From contig CBFDCQ010000024.1 of the NCBI GenBank assembly GCA_965603355.1, forward strand, positions 1-40,203: a DNA stretch of 40,203 nt. The letters run 5' to 3'. The translations under genes were made by a program, and so were the position numbers. The DNA comes from CBFDCQ01 sp965603355 (lineage in GTDB: Bacteria > Hydrogenedentota > CAZGCA01 > CBFDCQ01). The stretch's first letter is position 1. Each line of letters opens with the position of its first letter. The notes beneath the pieces were generated by a model. It did not search any database, was not told the DNA's origin, and was given only the letters and a program-made list of their open reading frames with translations. This document shows, in pieces, positions 1 to 6,294 of this stretch.

Positions 1-324
1 CGGTACGTGTTTAGCGTGGCGAGTGGCGGGGATTCTGACGCAGTCCGCGCACCTGCCCTCAGATTAAGAGGTTCACAGATTTGTGGCCGTTTGGCACAAA
101 ATCATGCTATAATAGTTGCCGAATTAGGGGCAATAGGTTTTTTCTCAACGTGTGTGGGGTAACTTGAACGTTCGAACCGGCGAGAAGATTGAGTGGGGCA
201 AACCGAACACGAGGGTTGCCAACGTCCCGGAAGCTAATCAGTATGTAAGCAAGCAGTGCCGGGAGGGTAGGGGCATCTAAGCTACCAGGTGGCGGTGTAT
301 GGGGCGACGAAAGGAGGGTACACA
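1..324 (+). other. Non-coding left edge and long 5' leader
   Basis: I see no convincing gene in this stretch; the reading frames crossing it are short and have no recognisable product. It holds an extended -10 promoter element at 105-113 and then about 200 bases of leader before the permease start at 325. Inside the leader, 197-204 and 213-220 can form an 8-pair stem with one mismatch around an 8-base loop. A leader this long before a nucleobase/solute permease could hold a regulatory RNA, but I recognise no known riboswitch class. Confidence 0.4.
105..113 (+). promoter_or_regulatory. Extended -10 promoter element
   Basis: The sequence TGCTATAAT is a perfect consensus -10 hexamer (108-113) with the TGn extension. 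No good -35 lies at 17-bp spacing; TTGTGG at 81-86 is too far upstream. Extended -10 promoters can work without a -35. It points towards the permease at 325 and would give a leader of roughly 205 bases. Confidence 0.5.
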
Positions 325-1689
325 GTGAGTAACGGTATACTACCGGGTTATCTGAAGCTGGCAAAACCGAATCCCGCCGAGAATCGGGCGCCGTGGTACA
401 AGAGCACGGCCCCCGCTTACGCGGGTATCTTCCTGTGGATTGTCTTTTACAAGCAGCTCGCTGCGGGAACATTATCGCAGAGCGGGCTTGGTCTGAGCCT
501 TCTGGCGCTGGTTGCGGCGGGCTTGCTGTGCTACTTCTTGTACTATCTCGTGCCGGGCCTGTTCGGTGTAAAGACGGGGTACCCGTTGTACGTGATCGGA
601 TCGTCGACTTACGGCACACAGGGAGGCTTCCTGATACCTGCGTTGCTGATGGGGCTGCTGCAGTTCGGCTGGCTCGGCGTGAACATCGCCGTGTCGACCG
701 AGTTCATACTGCGCGCAGCGCGTGTTGAGAACGTAGCCCCGGGGACGCCGGTGTTCATCGTTGTGGCAATCGTGTGGGGTCTGGCAGCCGGCATAGTAGG
801 CCTGAAGGGCATTAAGTACCTTGGCAAGGTAGCCACGTATCTGCCTATCGTACCGCTGGTCATGCTGCTGATCGTCTTCTGCAAGAATGTGGGGAACGCC
901 GGAAGTTACCAACCGCCTCCCGGCGGTAATCCGATGGTGGGCTTCCTGGCGATGATCGCTATGGTTGTCGGATTCTTTGCGACGGCCGGAGCGGCAGGTG
1001 TCGATTTCGGCATGGGCAACCGGGATGAGAAGGATGTCAAGCTCGGTGGCCTGTTTGGCATCGCCTTGGCGGTTATCGTCACGGGCGGCCTGGCGATTGT
1101 CGGTGTGGCGGGCGCGAACGCCGCCAACCCGGATTTGCAGGTCTACGACTTTGCGGAAGTTATCACATTGCAGGGTGGCTGGCTTGCGGGCTCGATGTTC
1201 CTCCTGTTTGCCATTGCAAGCTTCGCCCCGGCGGGTTTCAGTTCGTTCATTGCGGCCAACAGCATCGGAACGCTGTTCCCGAAGGTGAACAAGACGGCGG
1301 CAGTCTTCGCCGGCGTGGTTGTGAGCATTATCCTGGCAGTAACGGGTGTTACAACCCAGCTCGTGCGCTACTTCGGGATCATCGGCGCATCGTTCGGTCC
1401 GATCTGCGGCGCGATGGCTGCTGATTACCTCTTGAGCGGCCGGAAGTGGTCAGGTCCGCGCAAGGGCATCAACTGGGCAGGATATATCTCGTGGGCAGTC
1501 GGGTTCGTCGTGGCGATTCTGCCAATGATCAAGCCGGAGAAGTTTGGAGCCATCGCACCGGCGCCGGTTATCGCGTTCGTGATAGGTTTCGTCCTGTACG
1601 TTATCCTCGCCAAAGCGGGTCTCGAGCCGGAAGTGGTTGCGATGGGTTCCACCGAGAGCGTGCAGGAAGCGGGCGGAGAGACCGCATAA
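325..1689 (+). CDS. NCS1-family (cytosine/purine permease-like) transporter
   Basis: Integral membrane protein of about 454 residues with around 12 hydrophobic segments. It resembles the nucleobase:cation symporter-1 family (CodB, allantoin and hydantoin permeases), which import nucleobases or related heterocycles with a cation. The N-terminal PxxxNRAPW-type motif before the first membrane segment and the glycine-rich segments fit that family. The frame is open from a GTG at 289, but the GTG at 325 is preferred because AAGGAGGG lies seven bases upstream. The real substrate is unknown. The next gene downstream encodes a lactonase-like protein, so a sugar-related or cyclic organic substrate is possible. 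The 150-bp gap to that gene contains a strong hairpin, so co-transcription is uncertain. Confidence 0.8.
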   Translation: MSNGILPGYLKLAKPNPAENRAPWYKSTAPAYAGIFLWIVFYKQLAAGTLSQSGLGLSLLALVAAGLLCYFLYYLVPGLFGVKTGYPLYVIGSSTYGTQGGFLIPALLMGLLQFGWLGVNIAVSTEFILRAARVENVAPGTPVFIVVAIVWGLAAGIVGLKGIKYLGKVATYLPIVPLVMLLIVFCKNVGNAGSYQPPPGGNPMVGFLAMIAMVVGFFATAGAAGVDFGMGNRDEKDVKLGGLFGIALAVIVTGGLAIVGVAGANAANPDLQVYDFAEVITLQGGWLAGSMFLLFAIASFAPAGFSSFIAANSIGTLFPKVNKTAAVFAGVVVSIILAVTGVTTQLVRYFGIIGASFGPICGAMAADYLLSGRKWSGPRKGINWAGYISWAVGFVVAILPMIKPEKFGAIAPAPVIAFVIGFVLYVILAKAGLEPEVVAMGSTESVQEAGGETA

Positions 1690-1765
1690 CAGCAGCACGA
1701 ATAGGGTCAAGGAGTGAGTTACGGCCACGTTGGCCGTTGGAGTTTCCCGAGCTAGGCGGCTGTAT

Positions 1766-1795
1766 AGGGCGAAACGCTGGTCGACGTTTCGCCCT
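1766..1795 (+). terminator. Perfect 11-bp hairpin between permease and lactonase genes
   Basis: AGGGCGAAACG at 1766-1776 and CGTTTCGCCCT at 1785-1795 are exact reverse complements around an 8-base loop. No T-run follows, so a classical intrinsic terminator is unlikely. It may be a processing or attenuation structure in the intercistronic region, or a Rho-independent terminator lacking its U-tract. Confidence 0.5.
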
Positions 1796-1839
1796 GCGCA
1801 GCGCTGCAATAAGTCGTCGTTCACGGGAGGATTCTAATC

Positions 1840-2865
1840 ATGGAGAGAACTTTGATCTTTGTGCTGATAGTCGCGGTTGCAGCGATCGTGTTGAAGGTTT
1901 CGTTCGCAGGAGCGCAGGCCGAAACGCCGAAGACGACCGGCAAGATCGAGCGGTTCGATGCGGCCCTTGACGAACTCATTCAGCAGGATGCGAAGATCGA
2001 AGTGATCTCGACCGGTCACGAGTGGTCGGAAGGGCCGGTATGGGTCGAGAAGGGCAAGTACCTTCTTTTCTCGGACATTCCTCGCAACCACATTCTGAAG
2101 TGGAAGCAGGGCGAAGGCGTCAGCGTGTTCATGGAGCGCAGCGGGTACACCGGTCCGCAGGATTTCACCGGTCGCGAACCGGGCACTAACGGGTTAACGA
2201 TCGACGCGAAAGGGCGCTTGGTGATCTGCTGTCACGGCGACCGCCAGGTTAAGCGCGTCGAGGAGGATGGTACGAAGACCGTACTGGCATCCCGCTATGA
2301 GGGGAAACGGCTGAACAGTCCCAACGACCTGATATACCACTCGAACGGTGACCTGTACTTCACCGATCCGCCGTACGGTCTGCCGAAAGGACTTGAGGAT
2401 CCGGCCCGTGAGTTGGATTGGTGCGGGGTGTATCGGCTGTCCAGGGACGGGACGCTCACGCTCTTGACGAAAGAGATGACGCGACCCAACGGGCTGGCCT
2501 TCTCGCCCGACGAGAAGACGTTTTACGTTGGCCAGTCCGACGGGGAGGCGCCGATCTGGAAGGCCTTCGAGGTGCTTGAGGACGGTACTCTCGGCAAGAG
2601 CCGATTGCTGTTCGACGGCACCGAACTGTCTAAAGAGCGGCCTGGATCGCCGGACGGGATGGCGGTGGACGAGCGCGGCAACATCTGGGCAACAGGTCCC
2701 GGCGGTGTGCTGGTGTTAACGCCGCAGGGTAAGCTGCTGGGCCGCATAGCCCTCGACAACCTGACGGCCAACTGCGCTTTCGGCGAGGACGGCAAGACAC
2801 TATTCATGACGGCCGATAAGGTCGTGTGCAGAGTGCGAACCATGGTCAAGGGAGTGGGATACTAA
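1840..2865 (+). CDS. Secreted SMP-30/gluconolactonase-like protein
   Basis: Six-bladed beta-propeller of the SMP-30/gluconolaconase/LRE-like family, 341 residues. Family members hydrolyse sugar lactones using a divalent metal. A signal peptide covers about the first 27 residues and ends in AQA, so the protein is probably periplasmic. Family landmarks are clear: EGPVW near residue 64, NSPNDL followed by DLYFTDPPYG in mid-protein, RPNGLAFSPDE, and SPDGMAVDERGNIW. The metal-ligand positions of the family (the Glu of EGP, the Asn of PND, the Asp of PDG) are present. The start is supported by GGGAGG nine bases upstream. It fits a role in oxidative sugar catabolism; the actual lactone is not determinable here. 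Confidence 0.85.
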   Translation: MERTLIFVLIVAVAAIVLKVSFAGAQAETPKTTGKIERFDAALDELIQQDAKIEVISTGHEWSEGPVWVEKGKYLLFSDIPRNHILKWKQGEGVSVFMERSGYTGPQDFTGREPGTNGLTIDAKGRLVICCHGDRQVKRVEEDGTKTVLASRYEGKRLNSPNDLIYHSNGDLYFTDPPYGLPKGLEDPARELDWCGVYRLSRDGTLTLLTKEMTRPNGLAFSPDEKTFYVGQSDGEAPIWKAFEVLEDGTLGKSRLLFDGTELSKERPGSPDGMAVDERGNIWATGPGGVLVLTPQGKLLGRIALDNLTANCAFGEDGKTLFMTADKVVCRVRTMVKGVGY

Positions 2866-2939
2866 CCGGCCGCTGCGTGTAACGTTCCGCGGATGAGCGG
2901 CCGACTCGATCCGCCGGTTGGAACAGAATTCTCTTTATA

Positions 2940-3022
2940 CTCGCGCCAAGCCGCCAAGCCGCAAAGAAGACCTTTTTCGTTCTCTGTCATTTCTTGGCGC
3001 CTTTGCGTCTTTGCGCGAGATT
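2940..3022. repeat. REP-like dispersed element
   Basis: Two related arms rich in CGCCAAG, GCAAAG and GGCGCCTTTGCG motifs (about 2943-2967 and 2993-3021) flank a short T-rich centre. The right arm, containing CTTTGCGTCTTTGCGCGAGA, belongs to a sequence type that recurs between genes in many environmental bacterial genomes. It lies in the 226-bp gap between the lactonase gene and the leftward cassette array. Nothing else was recognised there except the hairpin at 3051-3077. Confidence 0.55.
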
Positions 3023-3050
3023 GATTTGGTCTTGTAGTTTGCTCCAACTA

Positions 3051-3077
3051 CGTGCTACATGGTTTCCATGTACCACG
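3051..3077 (-). terminator. Hairpin after the last cassette gene
   Basis: GTGCTACATGG (3052-3062) and CCATGTACCAC (3066-3076) pair with one mismatch around TTT, with an extra C-G pair at 3051/3077. It begins 15 bases past the stop of the leftward lipoprotein gene. There is no T-run, so terminator function is weakly supported. It lacks attC box sequences. Confidence 0.35.
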
Positions 3078-3091
3078 CATCGCTTTCTTCC

Positions 3092-3520
3092 TCACGGGCC
3101 GTCCGGATCAACAATGACCCCTTCGGGGTCTGGCCATATGTCTATTTCCTGGAGCGCATCGGGAGTGACCGGTTGGATTCTATCAGTATGAAAGGCCACT
3201 CTTACCACAGGTTGGGACCCGTCCCCATTGAACTCGACATCCGCTGAGTAGCCTGCGATACCTGCCGGTTCTATTTCACCCCAGTGCCATCTGGAACCGA
3301 GCAGCTGTGCCTCGTACGATTCCGGGCGAAAGGGTTGCCGGTCAAACGCGGCTTTGCACTTCTCGTTGGCGAGTCTCGCTGCCAATTCGGCGGCTTCATC
3401 TTCGGAAAGCTCCGTGACAAGGGGGGATGATGCAGGGAGTTGTTGCATTACATCCCGCGGCTGGCAGGCACAGAGCAGGGTGCCGACAATCAGGACGGCG
3501 GCTATGTACGATGCTCTCAT
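3092..3520 (-). CDS. Small hypothetical lipoprotein (cassette gene)
   Basis: 142 residues with an N-terminal hydrophobic segment ending in LLCAC, a plausible lipobox with Cys about residue 19, so probably a membrane-anchored periplasmic lipoprotein. The mature part has a helical stretch rich in Ala and Glu (about 38-58) and then a predicted beta-rich part with two or three conserved-looking tryptophans and the segment VRVAFHTDRI. I do not recognise the family with confidence; the layout vaguely recalls small NTF2-fold or immunity-like proteins. A good Shine-Dalgarno (GGGAGGAGGG) precedes the ATG. It is the last gene of the leftward cassette array and is preceded by the attC-like site at 3542-3625. 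Confidence 0.7.
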   Translation of the reverse strand: MRASYIAAVLIVGTLLCACQPRDVMQQLPASSPLVTELSEDEAAELAARLANEKCKAAFDRQPFRPESYEAQLLGSRWHWGEIEPAGIAGYSADVEFNGDGSQPVVRVAFHTDRIQPVTPDALQEIDIWPDPEGVIVDPDGP

Positions 3521-3541
3521 GGTTCATCCCTCCTCCCGGGA

Positions 3542-3625
3542 ACGTAACGTTGGAGATAAGCCGCCTGGGATGAAGAGCGGCAAGGCCGCACGGAATACCA
3601 GGTCGGCTTTATTGCCTTGTTAGGA
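3542..3625 (-). other. Integron attC-like site
   Basis: Read on the minus strand, the site opens with TCCTAAC (3625-3619) and closes with GTTACGT (3548-3542), the outer R boxes. The inner arms are exact apart from two extra bases: on the plus strand 3556-3568 reads ATAAGCCGCCTGG, and 3598-3612 is its reverse complement plus two unpaired bases. Such extrahelical bases are a hallmark of folded attC sites. The terminal loop holds a small GCGGC/GCCGC stem. About 84 bp, between the DUF6717 and lipoprotein genes. Confidence 0.72.
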
Positions 3626-3637
3626 GCTGTAATGCTC

Positions 3638-4081
3638 CTACAAGGCTTCCGCTTTAGCATATAGCTCCTTTGGAGCTTCTTCATAGTACTTATACATTGC
3701 TGGGCAGAGCCAGCCCTCAATATCGTATTTCTCGCAATAGTACCAGTTGCCAGTGTCTTGTCCCCGGGTCCAGACAAGCTTGACTTCGTAGTCCGGGAAA
3801 GGGCTGGCGGAGAATATGAGACGAAAGCCTTGATCGGAATTGGGGACATCTTCGACCATCTTGTCGATTATTTCCGGGGTTCCGGCAACAAAGGGCTCTT
3901 TGACAAGGCCGAATCTTGCGTCGTCGAACACCCAGCTTCCCGCATGCCGGTAAAGCTTGAGCACCAGCAATGCATTGGCTGGCGCATTCACTCTGCCATG
4001 CTGATACTGATGGATGAAGGCTCCGGCGATTGCCAAGAGGGTCAAACCCACCACCGAGATTATCACCAAACGCTTCTTCAT
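3638..4081 (-). CDS. DUF6717-like protein with N-terminal membrane anchor (cassette gene)
   Basis: 147 residues. One hydrophobic segment at about residues 4-24 suggests a membrane anchor or uncleaved signal. The rest matches, as I recall it, the DUF6717 family found in Planctomycetes and relatives: SWVFDDARFGLVKEPFV, a middle FRLIFSASPFP, GNWYYCE and a C-terminal EGWLCPAMYKYYEEAP. Family function is unknown. The stop codon is TAG, with an in-frame TAA six codons later inside the left box of the attC-like site, a position typical of cassette genes. It has no promoter of its own that I can see. Confidence 0.75.
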   Translation of the reverse strand: MKKRLVIISVVGLTLLAIAGAFIHQYQHGRVNAPANALLVLKLYRHAGSWVFDDARFGLVKEPFVAGTPEIIDKMVEDVPNSDQGFRLIFSASPFPDYEVKLVWTRGQDTGNWYYCEKYDIEGWLCPAMYKYYEEAPKELYAKAEAL

Positions 4082-4091
4082 AATTCTACGC

Positions 4092-4151
4092 TCCTAAGGT
4101 TGTCGAGCTGAGCCGCGGCGTTCAGCCGTCAGGTGTATGCGCCGGTTAGCG
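4092..4151 (-). other. Degenerate integron attC-like site
   Basis: On the minus strand the site begins with CGCTAAC (overlapping the TAA stop of the zinc-ribbon gene) and ends with CTTAGGA. Internal complementary segments are GGCTGAACGCC and GGCTCAGCTCG, with the plus-strand halves at 4105-4114 and 4118-4126. The right half resembles common attC right arms (GGCTCAGCTCG then a TTAG core). The outer boxes deviate from consensus, so this is the weaker of the sites lying between two genes. Confidence 0.5.
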
Positions 4152-4499
4152 ATCTGTTCCCCTGTCTTTCGTGCGTACTTTGCGCTTAGCCGCCAGCACG
4201 AAAGGCAGTCCAATAAGCATTATAGGGGCAAACACGACAATAAGTACAATAGACAGTAAGCGAATGATGAAATGCGTGGTGCGATCGTACCACGCCTTAC
4301 GCCACATAGCGCGGTAGAAGTTCACAGAGAATTTGATGTTGACATACGGAAGATAGGGCGTAAGGTTGCTTGTAGCCTCACCGCAAGTCTGGCAGTAGTA
4401 GGCAGAGGGATCAACCGGAGAGAGGCACCGCTGACAAAGAGCAGTGCGCTCTGCGTCAAGCTCATCCGCGCTGTCAACTCTGCCTTCTTGCTCGGTCAT
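4146..4499 (-). CDS. Zinc-ribbon membrane protein, hypothetical (cassette gene)
   Basis: 117 residues. A short acidic N-terminus is followed by a zinc-ribbon motif CxxC-x10-CxxC at about residues 22-40, then an amphipathic part and two closely spaced hydrophobic stretches (about 76-105), then a basic tail. The zinc ribbon resembles the small double-Cys-pair ribbons that precede membrane segments in many uncharacterised bacterial proteins. Partner and function are unknown. The gene lies between two attC-like sites. Its stop codon falls within the left box of the site at 4092-4151 and its ATG lies 12 bases after the site at 4511-4564, the usual compact layout of an integron cassette. Confidence 0.7.
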   Translation of the reverse strand: MTEQEGRVDSADELDAERTALCQRCLSPVDPSAYYCQTCGEATSNLTPYLPYVNIKFSVNFYRAMWRKAWYDRTTHFIIRLLSIVLIVVFAPIMLIGLPFVLAAKRKVRTKDRGTDR

Positions 4500-4510
4500 C
4501 AGCTCTTCTC

Positions 4511-4564
4511 GCCTAACGTTGCGCGCATCACCGGCGTGAGTCCATGTGAATGCGCCTGTTATGC
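4511..4564 (-). other. Integron attC site
   Basis: The clearest site of the set, 54 bp. On the minus strand it starts with GCATAAC (4564-4558; consensus RYYYAAC with one deviation) and ends with GTTAGGC (4517-4511), an exact GTTRRRY core. Inner arms are GCGCATTCAC (minus strand of 4555-4546) and GTGATGCGC (minus strand of 4531-4523), which pair with a single extra base left out of the helix. The TAA of the upstream AbiU2-like gene lies in the left box. This combination of core, paired inner boxes, extrahelical base and stop-in-box is hard to explain otherwise. Confidence 0.8.
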
Positions 4565-5182
4565 CATCCCTCCGGAGAGTCTCCTCTGTTTCACTTGCTC
4601 ACATTCCCAAGCCATCTTCAGCCAGTGAATGAGGTCCTCGCCGCCTCCGATACACGTGCGCTCGAATCCGAGTTCACCTCCGCCAAAATGGGTCAAAACA
4701 TGTTTCATAAGCTTCGATGCGGCTTTCAGTATCTCGTCGACCTGTACGCGGCCTATGTCTGGCAGCGGATTGTCGTGGGGTCTTAGGGCCGTATCGAAGT
4801 CGTTGTGACCGATACGCTTGTTGCGATAACGCCTGAGGGGCTTGCACTTGTCGTGGAAGTCCTCCCATAGTGCCTTCAAATCAGGGATACTGGGGAGCTC
4901 GTCGACAAGCGCCTGAATCGATAGATTCTCTCCACCAGCAGAGGACTTCCGTTCGTCGCTCAGGCGAGAGATTGACATTGTGACGTCGCTTCTGAGGGAT
5001 TCCTCTACCATCTGGAAGGAGGCCCTTGCCACATCATCGAGGAGATCCACAGTGTGTCTATTGCTGAAGAGATCGAGGTAGAGCCGCCACTTGTCGTGAA
5101 GTGATACCAAGTCTTGGCAGAGGTCCTTAAAGACGGGCTGCACATCCTCGGGAAGTTGCGGGTATTCACCAAAGTCCGACAT
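4559..5182 (-). CDS. AbiU2-like HEPN-domain protein (cassette gene)
   Basis: 207 residues from the ATG at 5182. The sequence pattern recalls the AbiU2 HEPN family: a hydrophobic/aromatic LYLDLFSN segment, then DVTMSISRLSDE, and RRYRNKRIGHND, where R-N-K-R-I-G-H fits the HEPN RNase motif RxxxxxH. AbiU-type proteins were first linked to phage abortive infection; many HEPN proteins are toxins or RNases, so a defence or toxin role is plausible but not proven. The frame stays open to 5266, but the ATG at 5182 has GAGGA eight bases upstream, and the extra segment would translate an attC-like site. No antitoxin partner gene is visible, though a HEPN protein need not have one. Confidence 0.7.
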   Translation of the reverse strand: MSDFGEYPQLPEDVQPVFKDLCQDLVSLHDKWRLYLDLFSNRHTVDLLDDVARASFQMVEESLRSDVTMSISRLSDERKSSAGGENLSIQALVDELPSIPDLKALWEDFHDKCKPLRRYRNKRIGHNDFDTALRPHDNPLPDIGRVQVDEILKAASKLMKHVLTHFGGGELGFERTCIGGGEDLIHWLKMAWECEQVKQRRLSGGMA

Positions 5183-5200
5183 GTGCGGCGTCCTCAGTCT

Positions 5201-5281
5201 GCGTAACGATTTGCTGACAAGCCGTCGAGCCCCGCCTACAGCCAGGTTGACTCTTGCTTTCGGCACGTCTGCTGCTTAGCC
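5201..5281 (-). other. Possible attC-like site upstream of the first cassette gene
   Basis: On the minus strand it runs from a GGCTAAG-like box to GTTACGC (5207-5201). The second core is close to the GTTACGT of the site at 3542-3548. The inner segments GACGTGCCG and CGACGGCTTGTC pair only partly (GAC..GCCG with CGGC..GTC). It could be a diverged attC of a lost neighbouring cassette. It is weaker than the site at 4511-4564. Confidence 0.4.
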
Positions 5282-5413
5282 GGTTCGCCCGGACCTCTTT
5301 GGCAGCCTATGATGCGTTACGAAGAATCCTCCCGCAGCAGTCTATCTCACAAGGCATTATACTCCAGAGGGCGGACCACTGCAAGGCCGGCGTTGCGAAA
5401 AGGCTGGAGAATC

Positions 5414-5449
5414 GAGATTCTTCGTCCGCCGCGGCGGACTCAGAATGAC
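5414..5449. repeat. Palindromic intergenic element
   Basis: The 16-bp perfect palindrome GTCCGCCGCGGCGGAC (5424-5439) is flanked by GAGATTCTTC and CAGAATGAC. Flanks of this type occur with palindromic inserts between genes in many bacterial genomes. The 5282-5499 gap contains this element and the palindrome at 5482-5499 and no gene I can support. Confidence 0.5.
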
Positions 5450-5481
5450 GTCGGGTAGTATACACCGACTTTTTCAACAGC

Positions 5482-5499
5482 GGGTCGCCGCGGCGACCC
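5482..5499 (-). repeat. Perfect 18-bp palindrome immediately after the SDR stop
   Basis: GGGTCGCCG (5482-5490) is followed directly by its reverse complement CGGCGACCC (5491-5499), adjacent to the TAG of the leftward SDR gene. As RNA it would need a small loop opened at its centre. No U-tract follows on the minus strand, so it may be a repeat insertion that also shapes the 3' end of the transcript. Confidence 0.5.
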
Positions 5500-6294
5500 C
5501 TACTTCTCGACGGTTGCTCGTGTTGCGCCGGTGGAGATGCCGCCATCGACCAGGAGAGTCTGGCCGGTGATGTACTCGCTGGCATCGGACGCGAGAAACA
5601 CAACGGCTCCGTCCAGGTCGTTGGGCAGACCGGGCCGCTTCAGAGGTATGCGGTCGCAAAGGTACTCGACCCACTCCTTATTATCGTAGAGTACCGCGTT
5701 CTGGGCCGTCTTGAACCAACCCGGCGCGAGGCAGTTGACCGTGATGCCGTGTACGCCCCAATCATCGGCGAGACTCATCGTCAACTGTTTGACGCCGCCT
5801 CTGCTGGCGCAGTAGGGGCCCAGTCCGGCGTAACCCGCCACGCACGTGACGGAACCTATGTTGATAACGCGCCCGTATTTCTTTGGAATCATCGCTTTTC
5901 CGGCCACGGCCTGTGACACGAAGAACGTGCCGCGCAGATTCGTATCGAGAACGACGTTCCAGTCGTCCCAGGTTACGTCGACGGCGGGTTTGCGCACGTT
6001 GCACCCGGCGTTGTTGACCAGTATGTCGATCTTGTCGAACGCGGCGTACGCTTCATCCGCCATACGTTGGACACTGTCATAGTCACGGACGTCAAGCTCG
6101 ACGGGCAGAGCCTTGCGTCCCATGGCCTCGATTTCACCTTGAAACTTCTTCAACGCATCCTTCTGACGGCTCGTAATCACCAGGTCCGCGCCGGCACGTG
6201 CGAGCGCGCGGCCCATGTACTGGCCCAACCCACGGCTGGTGCCGGTGACTACCGCGACTTTCCCGGTAAGATCGAACATTTCCATACCCATCAT
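5500..6294 (-). CDS. SDR-family dehydrogenase with Arg in the catalytic Lys position
   Basis: 264 residues, classical short-chain dehydrogenase/reductase of the gluconate 5-dehydrogenase/FabG-like type. The TGTSRGLG cofactor motif is near residue 18, NNAG is in mid-protein, the Ser is in INIGSVT, and the C-terminus has TGQTLLVDGG. The active-site motif reads YCASR, with Arg (codon AGA) where YxxxK is expected. It probably oxidises or reduces a sugar acid or polyol in the cytoplasm. Its ATG overlaps the TGA of the upstream zinc dehydrogenase (ATGA), implying translational coupling. Internal ATGs at codons 2, 4 and 6 are alternative starts. It is the last gene of the Nramp-MDR-SDR operon. Confidence 0.85.
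   Translation of the reverse strand: MMGMEMFDLTGKVAVVTGTSRGLGQYMGRALARAGADLVITSRQKDALKKFQGEIEAMGRKALPVELDVRDYDSVQRMADEAYAAFDKIDILVNNAGCNVRKPAVDVTWDDWNVVLDTNLRGTFFVSQAVAGKAMIPKKYGRVINIGSVTCVAGYAGLGPYCASRGGVKQLTMSLADDWGVHGITVNCLAPGWFKTAQNAVLYDNKEWVEYLCDRIPLKRPGLPNDLDGAVVFLASDASEYITGQTLLVDGGISTGATRATVEK

Noticed and set aside
1..154. 3' end of a gene entering from the left edge
   Set aside because: One frame is open to about 154, but it runs through the extended -10 promoter and shows no recognisable protein sequence.
3051..3077. Fifth attC site after the lipoprotein gene
   Set aside because: It is a simple near-perfect hairpin with no GTTRRRY/RYYYAAC boxes and no extrahelical-base pattern.
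5183..5266. Longer start (5266) for the AbiU2-like protein
   Set aside because: No ribosome site there; the extension covers an attC-like sequence, while ATG 5182 has a good GAGGA.
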